DNA of 6,528 nucleotides from Pseudomonadales bacterium (GTDB lineage: Bacteria > Pseudomonadota > Gammaproteobacteria > Pseudomonadales > Litorivicinaceae). The first letter of the stretch is position 1. The number at the start of each line of letters is the position of its first letter. The stretch is taken from NCBI GenBank assembly GCA_012269655.1, contig JAAXJV010000251.1, positions 1-6,528 of the forward strand. The letters run 5' to 3'. The notes below the pieces were generated by a model that saw nothing but the letters and a program-made list of their open reading frames with translations, searched no databases and had not been told where the DNA came from. Position numbers and translations under genes: made by a program. Below, piece after piece: positions 1 through 5,602 of this stretch.

Positions 1-109
1 TTGCGGGAGTAGCGGCAATGTCTCGCACCGCCCCATCAAGCAGTGATTTTTGCTGGTGATTGAGTTTTTTCACCATTCGCTGGAACGTTGGTGTAACAAG
101 CAGGCGCAT
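1..109 (-). CDS. RelE/ParE-type toxin, N-terminal fragment (cut by window edge)
   Basis: Reading the minus strand from the ATG at 109-107 gives 36 open codons, beginning MRLLVTPTFQRMVKKL, before the window ends. The start overlaps the antitoxin stop by one base (TGATG), the usual translational coupling in type II toxin-antitoxin operons. The opening strand followed by a basic helix with paired Lys residues, then a helix like LLDGAVRDI, resembles the N-terminus of RelE/ParE-superfamily toxins. These toxins either cut mRNA on the ribosome or poison DNA gyrase. The catalytic C-terminal half lies outside the window, so the target cannot be judged. The family call rests on a short N-terminus plus position beside a ParD-like antitoxin. 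Gene order (antitoxin first) is the common one. It could also be a degenerate remnant, since only a third or so of a typical toxin is visible. Confidence 0.7.
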   Translation of the reverse strand, partial: MRLLVTPTFQRMVKKLNHQQKSLLDGAVRDIAATPA

Positions 110-318
110 CAATCGAATGTGTACTCGCCTACCGGCTCCTCTTGGTCCGCAATCAATATCTCGCGAATCACACTAAACGGCAGGTCAGGGTTTTCTGCCG
201 CAATCTTTCCAATCTGTGACCAGTATTCGATTTGCTTAGGAACTGAGCGGTGCTCGATATTGCCGTAACGCTTAGCATTTTCCACCAAGGCTTCGGACAG
301 CTTTACGTTAATTGCCAT
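109..318 (-). CDS. ParD-like antitoxin of a type II toxin-antitoxin system
   Basis: This 69-residue protein starts MAINVKLSEALVENAKRYG and contains a middle helix HRSVPKQIEYWSQIGKIAAENP (residues 23 to 44). A short strand followed by two helices is the ribbon-helix-helix plan used by ParD-type antitoxins to bind operator DNA. The EYWSQIGKIAAENPDLP stretch is typical of the ParD_like antitoxin family. The acidic tail (ADQEEPVGEYTFD) would be the toxin-neutralising, protease-sensitive part. The length is normal for the family, so the gene looks intact. A strong AGGAGG ribosome site sits 4 bases before the ATG. The toxin gene follows with a one-base overlap. By analogy with the family, the antitoxin alone or with toxin should repress its own promoter in the 319-408 gap. 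The pair stands back to back with the methyltransferase-cyclase operon and has no obvious functional link to it. Confidence 0.82.
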   Translation of the reverse strand: MAINVKLSEALVENAKRYGNIEHRSVPKQIEYWSQIGKIAAENPDLPFSVIREILIADQEEPVGEYTFD

Positions 319-322
319 AAGG

Positions 323-328
323 CCTCCT
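323..328 (-). promoter_or_regulatory. Ribosome binding site of the antitoxin gene
   Basis: On the minus strand this reads AGGAGG, a perfect Shine-Dalgarno core, with four bases (CCTT) before the ATG at 318. It fixes the antitoxin start and implies strong translation of the antitoxin relative to the toxin, which has only coupling to rely on. Confidence 0.8.
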
Positions 329-333
329 CTGGC

Positions 334-366
334 AATCAGATTAGACCTAAAAGGACGTATTCACGA
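334..366 (-). promoter_or_regulatory. Possible promoter of the toxin-antitoxin operon
   Basis: The minus strand carries TCTAAT (positions 345 to 340), a five-of-six match to the sigma-70 minus-10 box. The best minus-35 candidate, TCGTGA (366 to 361), is weak and spaced only 15 bases away. A small inverted repeat AATC-A-GATT (334-342) overlaps the minus-10 box and would suit an autorepressing antitoxin, but four-base arms are easily found by chance. Transcription would begin about 330-333, leaving a short leader that contains the AGGAGG site. Confidence 0.35.
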
Positions 367-393
367 CACCTCCTCATTTTTCACTTCACCTAC

Positions 394-402
394 TGGCATA
401 CT
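394..402 (+). promoter_or_regulatory. Possible extended minus-10 promoter of the methyltransferase operon
   Basis: TGG-CATACT (394-402) has the TG of an extended minus-10 element followed by a four-of-six match to TATAAT. No good minus-35 box lies 16 to 18 bases upstream, which an extended minus-10 can tolerate. Transcription would start close to the ATG at 409, implying a leaderless or nearly leaderless message. This agrees with the lack of any ribosome site before that ATG. Confidence 0.3.
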
Positions 403-408
403 GCTCAC

Positions 409-1146
409 ATGAGTTCACTCGACGCACAGGATCTATACGACGGCACTCCTATTGAGCAGTGGGAGACTTTGCTTGCGCCCTGTCACTGGCATTATCACTT
501 CGGTGCTCCGGGGCCTGACAACCTATTCGACAACTCAGTCAGCGAAATCCTACCGTTCCTGTCTGGCGACATCTTAGACCTAGGCTGCGGCTTTGGAGGC
601 CCGGCCGGGTTAATTGCACAGGCGGGACATCAGGTCACCTGCGTCACTCATTCAGAGGCTCAAAAGCGCTTTATCCAGGCGCGCCAGCCAGAGCGCGAGG
701 TGTGGGTTCAAGACTTGAATCAGCCAGACCTGCCCGCCGCCAATACCGCACTGATGATGGAATCCCTGTCACATATCCAACACGCAGGCGACTTGCTGAG
801 CCACCTTCACCCACGGGTAGATCGCATTATTGCCGTTTGTCATTACAGTCGCTCGGACTCATTCATCCACCCCCTGTGGCAGATGAACTTCCGAAGCGAG
901 CAGGACCTGCAAGCCCTCTTTCACAACGCCGGCTGGCGCATCCAAACATTCACTAATCGTATGCCAGACAAGGCCCTGCCGACCGCGCAAGCCTGGCTGG
1001 AGGCCTTAAACCGAATACCCAGGAACCAGTGGACACCGCACCTCGTTTATCTTTATGAATTGGCCGAACAAATCCGAACTCAAACACAGGGCTTCATAGC
1101 CGAGTTCGGCTTGGCTACACTCCTAGCCACAAAGCACGAGGAATGA
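409..1146 (+). CDS. Class I SAM-dependent methyltransferase, substrate unknown
   Basis: This 245-residue protein has the Rossmann-fold AdoMet-binding glycine loop DILDLGCGFGGPAG at residues 54-67. It is followed by a second strand with an acidic/polar end (HQVTCVTHSEAQ, 74-85) and the post-loop segment ALMMESLSHI (114-123), a form seen in small-molecule C-, N- and O-methyltransferases such as the tocopherol and glycine/sarcosine types. The early HYHFG motif (28-32) also fits that group. No target-recognition domain for DNA or rRNA and no signal peptide is present, so it should be cytosolic. The start at 409 is chosen because residues upstream of it would run antisense through the antitoxin gene and lack methyltransferase similarity. 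No Shine-Dalgarno sequence precedes it. The gene ends two bases before the probable start of the FecR gene, so the two are likely co-translated. The substrate cannot be read from the sequence. Confidence 0.85.
   Translation: MSSLDAQDLYDGTPIEQWETLLAPCHWHYHFGAPGPDNLFDNSVSEILPFLSGDILDLGCGFGGPAGLIAQAGHQVTCVTHSEAQKRFIQARQPEREVWVQDLNQPDLPAANTALMMESLSHIQHAGDLLSHLHPRVDRIIAVCHYSRSDSFIHPLWQMNFRSEQDLQALFHNAGWRIQTFTNRMPDKALPTAQAWLEALNRIPRNQWTPHLVYLYELAEQIRTQTQGFIAEFGLATLLATKHEE
1138..1142 (+). promoter_or_regulatory. Ribosome binding site deciding the start of the small FecR gene
   Basis: GAGGA lies at the end of the methyltransferase gene. It touches the ATG at 1143 directly but sits six bases from the in-frame ATG at 1149. 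The second spacing is workable and the first is not, so 1149 is the preferred start. The 1143 ATG would form an ATGA overlap with the methyltransferase stop. Confidence 0.6.
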
Positions 1147-1148
1147 AC

Positions 1149-1775
1149 ATGACTTGCCAATGCTCACGACGCAGCCTGCTCGCGCTGGCTGGCGCGACCG
1201 CCATGACTCCACTGATCACCCTTGCCGAGGGCATTCAGGTGTTAACCGGAAAAGCCAGCAGCCTGGGGGCCAAGAAGTTACGTATCTCCGTGACCGAGAA
1301 CGACACCCTAATAAAGGTAGGCCACGACGCCATGCTGGCCCAAGCCGGCGCAGAGCTTGAACTGACCGAGGGTGGCGGCGGCATCAAAGAATTGGTACTG
1401 GAAGCCGGCCGAGTTTTATCGGTATTCCGCCCCGACGGACAGGAACGCACCATCAAAAACCATGGCGTAACCGCGGGCGTGCGAGGCACCGCTGTTTATT
1501 CGCATCGGATGCACGGCCAGACGTATTTTTGCGTTTGTTACGGCGCTGTGGACTATCAATACCAAGGCCTGACAGATCGAGTCGAAACCAATTACCACCA
1601 AGCGCGCATCTTCAGCGAGGGGACCATTTCTCGCTCCAACTACGGTGCGCCGGCCATGCACTACGACGACGAGCTGGCCATGTTAGAACGCTCGGTCGGC
1701 CGCGAACCCCACTGGACGCTGCCTGACGGCAAAATGAAATTTAAGCGACCGGGCCCCTTGCCGGTTATCCGCTAA
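1149..1775 (+). CDS. Exported FecR-domain protein with Tat-like signal and CxC motif
   Basis: From the ATG at 1149 this is 208 residues (210 if 1143 is used). The N-terminus, MTCQCSRRSLLALAGATA, has a twin-arginine-like SRRSLL motif before a hydrophobic core, with a plausible signal peptidase cut after ITLA (about residue 26). This suggests Tat export of a folded protein to the periplasm. The body has the FecR-domain pattern: a beta-rich segment (LVLEAGRVLSVF, 83-94) and the hallmark GVRGTAVY (110-117). After it comes a YFCVCYG motif (C128, C130) and a conserved-looking HYDDELAMLERSVGR helix (171-185) near the C-terminus. There is no membrane anchor, cytoplasmic N-terminal domain or sigma-factor partner, so it is not a classical FecR anti-sigma regulator. 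It lies between the methyltransferase (gap of 2 bases) and the cyclase (no gap), so a shared role is likely. The exact function is unknown. Confidence 0.78.
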   Translation: MTCQCSRRSLLALAGATAMTPLITLAEGIQVLTGKASSLGAKKLRISVTENDTLIKVGHDAMLAQAGAELELTEGGGGIKELVLEAGRVLSVFRPDGQERTIKNHGVTAGVRGTAVYSHRMHGQTYFCVCYGAVDYQYQGLTDRVETNYHQARIFSEGTISRSNYGAPAMHYDDELAMLERSVGREPHWTLPDGKMKFKRPGPLPVIR

Positions 1776-3929
1776 GTGCCCAGCCGATCACTGATTGCCC
1801 ATTTCGCCGCCGCACTTGTGGTGTTTGGGCTATTGATCTGGGATCCGAGTGGCGGGTTCAAAAAGCTGTCTTACGCCGTTGAAGACAGCTACCAGGTCAA
1901 TTCCCCCATCCCCATGCCTGAGCCAAAGACGCCGGTATGGTTTGTCGAAATCGACGAGAAATCACTAGACGTCTACGGCCAGTGGCCTTGGCCCCGGACA
2001 GATTTAGCCGAAGCTCTGATTGGTTTGTATGAGCGCGGCGCCACCGCCGTTGCGCTGGATATCATTCAAGCTGAACCGGACCGGACCAGCCCCAGCCTGC
2101 TGGCCAACAAGCTGGGCGATCAAACCCAGGCGCTGGCCAACGACTATGGGTATCTCGATTGGGATGAGTTTTTTGCCGACGTACTCGCGCAAACGCCCAC
2201 GGTGTTGGCCCTGGCCGCGGTTGAGGAAATGCAGGGGCAATACGCTTCGAAAAGCGCCTGGGCTCATATCGGAGATCGCCCCAGCTTGTTCGATCACCAG
2301 GGCACAGCGGGCCCACTGCCTGCTTTTAGTGAGCGGGCATCGGGCATTGGGCACGTGTCCATCTCACCCGATGACGATGGACTGGTCCGTCAGATCCCAC
2401 TGATGCTTCAGGCCCATGGCGAGTTATTTCTGGCGCTGGGACCCGAGCTGTTGCGAGTGGCGGTTGGCGCAAATACCAGTGTGACCAAGGCCGACATCAA
2501 TGGCCTGAACACCATCAAGGTCGGCGCTTACGAAATTCCCGTGAATACCGCAGGGGAGCTCCGACTGGCGTATTCCGCGCTCGATAACGTTCGCCGCATT
2601 GGCCTGGCGGATGCGCTTTCACCCGGCGGCCCAGATCTAAGTCAGTCGTTGATTTTGCTGGGGCCTAGTGCCTTGGGATTGAAAGACTTTCATGACACCC
2701 CGGTTGGCCTTAGCACCCCGGGACCATTGTTTCACGTTGCCGCCCTTGAACAGATTTTAAGTGACACCTATTTGGGCCGGCCCTACTGGAGTCGACTGGC
2801 CGAGGTCGCAAGCGCGATGATGTTGGGCCTCATCGCATTGGGCCTGGCTTTGCGCCGGTCGATCGCCATCAGCGGGATCGCGGCGATTGCCTGCTTAGGG
2901 TCGATCTTTGGGGCCGCGTGGTGGGCGTATTTAACGCATTGCTGGATCTTGGATTACAGCTTTGGCATGGCCTTTGTGGGCATTTGCTTTGCCCAGGGTT
3001 CTCTATCCAAACTGGTCATTGAAGAGTCGGGCAAACGAGAAATTCGAAAGGCCTTTGCCAGTTATTTGGCACCAGCGGTCGTCGATAGCATTTCAGACGA
3101 TCCCAGCAAGCTCGAGTTGGGCGGCGAGACTCAAGAGCTGACCATCATGTTTGCTGACTTACGAGGCTTCACCACGCTGTCCGAGAGCTACAAAGACGAT
3201 CCGCAGGCGCTGACCAAACTCGTTAACCGAGTTATGACGCCCATGTCAGATGCCGTGATCAACCAAGGCGGCACCATCGACAAGTATCTAGGTGACTGCT
3301 TGATGGCGTTTTGGAATGCGCCGATTTCGGTCAACGAGCATCCAGACAAGGCGGTTGCCGCTGCTCAAGCCATACAGCAGGGCATGGACTGGCTCAATGG
3401 CGAGCTAAAAAAAGACAACCCAGACGCGGGCGAACTGCGAATGGCCATTGGTGTGAACACAGGACCGGTTGTCGTGGGCAACTTCGGATCCAATCAACGA
3501 TTCGATTACACCTGCATCGGGGATCCTGTGAACCTGGCCAGCCGACTGGAGGGCCTATGCCGGTTTTACGACGTGGATATATTGATCGGCGAGAGCACGG
3601 TTGATCAGCTAGAAAAGCGAGAACGCTGGATTCTGATTCCAGTCGACCGGGTACGAGTCAAAGGCAAGGTGGAGCCCATTTTGGTGTATTGGCTCGCGGG
3701 CGAGGCGATCGACCCTGAGTTACGAGGATTGGCGGAGCTTCACGGCCAAATGCAAAACGCCTATTGGGCTCAAGACTGGAGCGCTTGTCTGGAGGTATTA
3801 GACAGACTCGATTCGGCAGACCAGTATCCGACACAATTGGTTGGCGTGTACCGGGACCGGGTATACCAATATAAGAAAGCCCCACCGGGCGAGAATTGGG
3901 ATGGGGTTTACACCGCGCTCACCAAATAA
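1776..3929 (+). CDS. CHASE2-domain transmembrane adenylate cyclase (class III)
   Basis: This 717-residue membrane enzyme is predicted to convert ATP to cAMP. One N-terminal membrane helix (about 6-22) precedes a CHASE2 sensor domain (about 30-335, including VWFVEIDEKSL and the QWPWPRTDLAEAL segment). Three membrane helices follow (about 341-359, 362-386, 390-412), then a class III cyclase domain (about 452-620). Topology puts CHASE2 in the periplasm and the cyclase in the cytoplasm. All key residues are visible: metal-binding D461 (FADLRGFT) and D507 (KYLGD), purine-selecting K503 and T579, and transition-state N586 and R590 (NLASR). K plus T favours ATP over GTP. The C-terminal tail ends PPGENWDGVY, a form I recall from other CHASE2 cyclases. 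GTG directly follows the TAA of the FecR gene and keeps the first helix whole. No clear ribosome site is seen, so translation probably depends on re-initiation. The ligand is unknown. Confidence 0.93.
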   Translation: MPSRSLIAHFAAALVVFGLLIWDPSGGFKKLSYAVEDSYQVNSPIPMPEPKTPVWFVEIDEKSLDVYGQWPWPRTDLAEALIGLYERGATAVALDIIQAEPDRTSPSLLANKLGDQTQALANDYGYLDWDEFFADVLAQTPTVLALAAVEEMQGQYASKSAWAHIGDRPSLFDHQGTAGPLPAFSERASGIGHVSISPDDDGLVRQIPLMLQAHGELFLALGPELLRVAVGANTSVTKADINGLNTIKVGAYEIPVNTAGELRLAYSALDNVRRIGLADALSPGGPDLSQSLILLGPSALGLKDFHDTPVGLSTPGPLFHVAALEQILSDTYLGRPYWSRLAEVASAMMLGLIALGLALRRSIAISGIAAIACLGSIFGAAWWAYLTHCWILDYSFGMAFVGICFAQGSLSKLVIEESGKREIRKAFASYLAPAVVDSISDDPSKLELGGETQELTIMFADLRGFTTLSESYKDDPQALTKLVNRVMTPMSDAVINQGGTIDKYLGDCLMAFWNAPISVNEHPDKAVAAAQAIQQGMDWLNGELKKDNPDAGELRMAIGVNTGPVVVGNFGSNQRFDYTCIGDPVNLASRLEGLCRFYDVDILIGESTVDQLEKRERWILIPVDRVRVKGKVEPILVYWLAGEAIDPELRGLAELHGQMQNAYWAQDWSACLEVLDRLDSADQYPTQLVGVYRDRVYQYKKAPPGENWDGVYTALTK

Positions 3930-4038
3930 CTCAGCGGGTCCAGTGTGACCTACCCCACAGCTTTGATCCCGAGTTTGCCTACCCTAAGGTACACCCTCTA
4001 GACTCTGCATACGTTTACTGACTGACAGGTTTTGGCCA
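3930..4038 (+). other. Intergenic region between cyclase and second FecR gene
   Basis: This 109-base gap is the only sizeable break in the plus-strand block and probably holds a promoter. It contains a CRP-like site (3944-3959) and an imperfect palindrome TACCCTAAGGTA (3980-3991). TACCCT (3980-3985) has the three most conserved minus-10 bases. No convincing terminator is seen: a four-base stem GGTC/GACC (3937-3950) has no following T-run. Read-through from the cyclase operon therefore remains possible. No small open frame with a ribosome site was recognised here. Confidence 0.6.
3944..3959. promoter_or_regulatory. Candidate CRP (cAMP receptor protein) binding site
   Basis: TGTGA-CCTACC-CCACA matches nine of the ten core positions of the CRP consensus TGTGA-N6-TCACA, with the correct six-base spacer. 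The centre (3951.5) is about 41 bases before a start point predicted from the TACCCT minus-10 candidate (3980-3985), the distance used at class II CRP-activated promoters. It lies just after the gene for an adenylate cyclase and 80 bases before the FecR gene start. The match is seen directly. Binding and the promoter geometry are inferred. Confidence 0.5.
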
Positions 4039-5598
4039 ATGCTTCGTCTATTAATACTGTGCGCGTTTTCTGGCGCCGCAGCAGCCGTAGAATTTATCGG
4101 CGTAACCGCCGCCGTCGAGGGTCAAGTGACCCGCGTGTCCAGCACCAGCGGTGCGCCTACTGGCCCAATTGAGAGCGGCACACAAGTCTTTGAAGGGGAT
4201 GTCCTCAGCGTGTCTGATGGCGGACGTGCCCAGGTCATGCTGAAAGATCAAACCACCTTCACGCTAGGATCTGGCGCTGAAATGAAAATTGATGTGTTCG
4301 TGTTTGGCACCGCAAACGACTCACTGAACGCCAACATCACCAAAGGCGCCTTCCGTTTTGTCAGTGGCAAGATCGCTAAGACCGGCCCAGACGCCATGAC
4401 CGTTGATTTGCCCAGTGCCGTGATTGGTGTCCGAGGCACGCAAGTGGCCGGATTGTTGGATGAAAATGGCGAAGGCGATGTGGTCTTGATCGGCCCAGGC
4501 CCGAATAGTTTTGGCGTCACGCCGGGCGCGATCACCGTAGCAAACGATTTTGGTACGCAAGATGTATTGCGCGGCGGCTTCGCTGTCGGCATCAGTCCAA
4601 ATACGGCGCCCACCGCCCCCGTGCCTGCCCCTGCCGAGCTGCTAGAGCGAGTTGAGCAAGCTGTTCAAGAGCTCGCGGGCGAAGAAATTGCCGAGGAAGT
4701 GGCTGCTGAGTTGGCTGATCCTCAGACCGTTGCTCTGCTGGAAGCGCTGGTCGAAGCAGGCGTAGAGGGGCCGGATGACGCCACAAATAGCGTGGATGTG
4801 CTGGCGGTGGTGCTGGGTGAAGACGTGGCGGCCGAAGCTTCGGAATTCGGTGTCGGGTTTACTGGTGAGGCACTTTACTTGTTGGCGCAGTATGCGGATT
4901 TAACTGAACTCGCTCAAAGTCCACCTGCAGGGCCAACACAAAGCGAGCTAGCAAATTCAGGTTTGGTTGGGCGCTATCGATACACTGCTAACAATATCGC
5001 TATGACGCTGACTTCTGGCGGAGGCTCCGGATCGTTTGATTCCATTACTACGTTAGATTTCGATCAAAACGAGCTGACGTCGAATGTCAGTGGCTCGGTC
5101 ACAGATATTGCGTTCAGCGGCGGCGCTACTGCGAGCTTCGACTTTGGCTTCAATGAAACCACACCCCTCGCCTCGTTAATGGATGGTCAGGACAGCGTGA
5201 CGTACGGGACATTCGCCTCGACTGACAGGGTCGACCCCAATACGCCCGGCTCAGCTGTAAACAGCTCCATTGACACCATTAATGCGCCGTCGGGTAATTT
5301 GGACTTATACGAAATTACGGTCGATCAAAACCTGAGCCAAACTGAACAAAACATGATGACCAATACCTTTGCTGGGCAATTGGTCGACGTGACCAATTTC
5401 AATACAACCAACGGGGCCATTGCAGCAAATGACAGCATGGAAATTTCCGTTTCAGGTGGTTTTGCAACACTGAATGACGAAGTAGCAAACATCGGCTATA
5501 CCAATGTATCGATCATTACCAATGACTTATCGGCTAGTGGCGACCCAACCATCACCAACCTTGGCGGCACCGGCGTGTCCGTGCGGACTCCGGAGTAA
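4039..5598 (+). CDS. Exported FecR-domain protein with beta-rich C-terminal region
   Basis: This 519-residue protein begins with a short signal peptide (MLRLLILCAFSGAAAA), cut probably near residue 16-17. C8 is too early and poorly placed for a lipobox. The FecR domain spans about 24-180, with GAFRFVSGKI (103-112) and the hallmark PSAVIGVRGTQ (125-135). An Ala/Glu-rich, probably helical linker follows (about 198-290). The final part (about 305-519) is rich in Gly, Ser, Thr and Asn with alternating strands, for example GRYRYTANN and TTLDFDQNELTSNVSGSV, and looks like a beta-barrel or beta-sandwich somewhat like transferrin-binding-protein-type barrels. It lacks the sigma-regulating region of classical FecR. 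It may be a surface or secreted protein handled by the barrel protein encoded 4 bases downstream. The start has only a weak AGG nine bases upstream. The FecR call is firm, but the C-terminal likeness is tentative. Confidence 0.82.
   Translation: MLRLLILCAFSGAAAAVEFIGVTAAVEGQVTRVSSTSGAPTGPIESGTQVFEGDVLSVSDGGRAQVMLKDQTTFTLGSGAEMKIDVFVFGTANDSLNANITKGAFRFVSGKIAKTGPDAMTVDLPSAVIGVRGTQVAGLLDENGEGDVVLIGPGPNSFGVTPGAITVANDFGTQDVLRGGFAVGISPNTAPTAPVPAPAELLERVEQAVQELAGEEIAEEVAAELADPQTVALLEALVEAGVEGPDDATNSVDVLAVVLGEDVAAEASEFGVGFTGEALYLLAQYADLTELAQSPPAGPTQSELANSGLVGRYRYTANNIAMTLTSGGGSGSFDSITTLDFDQNELTSNVSGSVTDIAFSGGATASFDFGFNETTPLASLMDGQDSVTYGTFASTDRVDPNTPGSAVNSSIDTINAPSGNLDLYEITVDQNLSQTEQNMMTNTFAGQLVDVTNFNTTNGAIAANDSMEISVSGGFATLNDEVANIGYTNVSIITNDLSASGDPTITNLGGTGVSVRTPE
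5591..5595 (+). promoter_or_regulatory. Ribosome binding site of the outer-membrane barrel gene
   Basis: CGGAG ends seven bases before the ATG at 5603 and sits in the last codons of the FecR gene, immediately before its TAA. This supports the 5603 start and co-translation of the two genes. Confidence 0.65.
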
Positions 5599-5602
5599 GC
5601 AC

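Noticed and set aside
50..268. Plus-strand open frame of 72 codons
   Set aside because: It is antisense to the toxin and antitoxin genes and has no recognisable protein features.
250..408. Upstream extension of the methyltransferase frame to an ATG at 250
   Set aside because: The added 53 residues run antisense through the antitoxin start and its ribosome site and do not look like part of a methyltransferase. The ATG at 409 begins a normal family N-terminus.
394..409. Second possible CRP-like site, TGGCA-TACTGC-TCACA, before the methyltransferase
   Set aside because: Only eight of ten core positions match, and it overlaps both the minus-10 candidate and the start codon, so activation from it would not make sense.
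2004..2354. Minus-strand open frame of 116 codons inside the cyclase gene
   Set aside because: It is a shadow of the CHASE2 coding sequence, with no ribosome site or domain-like sequence.
3937..3950. Hairpin GGTC-CAGTGT-GACC after the cyclase gene as a terminator
   Set aside because: The stem is only four pairs, is not GC-dense and has no T-run after it.
4039..4086. Lipoprotein signal in the larger FecR protein, with C8 as lipidated cysteine
   Set aside because: C8 lies within the hydrophobic core and is too near the N-terminus. It is preceded by LIL rather than a small residue, so an ordinary signal peptide with a cut after the Ala run fits better.
4248..4613. Minus-strand open frame of 121 codons inside the larger FecR gene
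   Set aside because: It is a shadow of a well-supported gene on the other strand. Its Pro/Thr/Ser-rich translation is typical of antisense reading.
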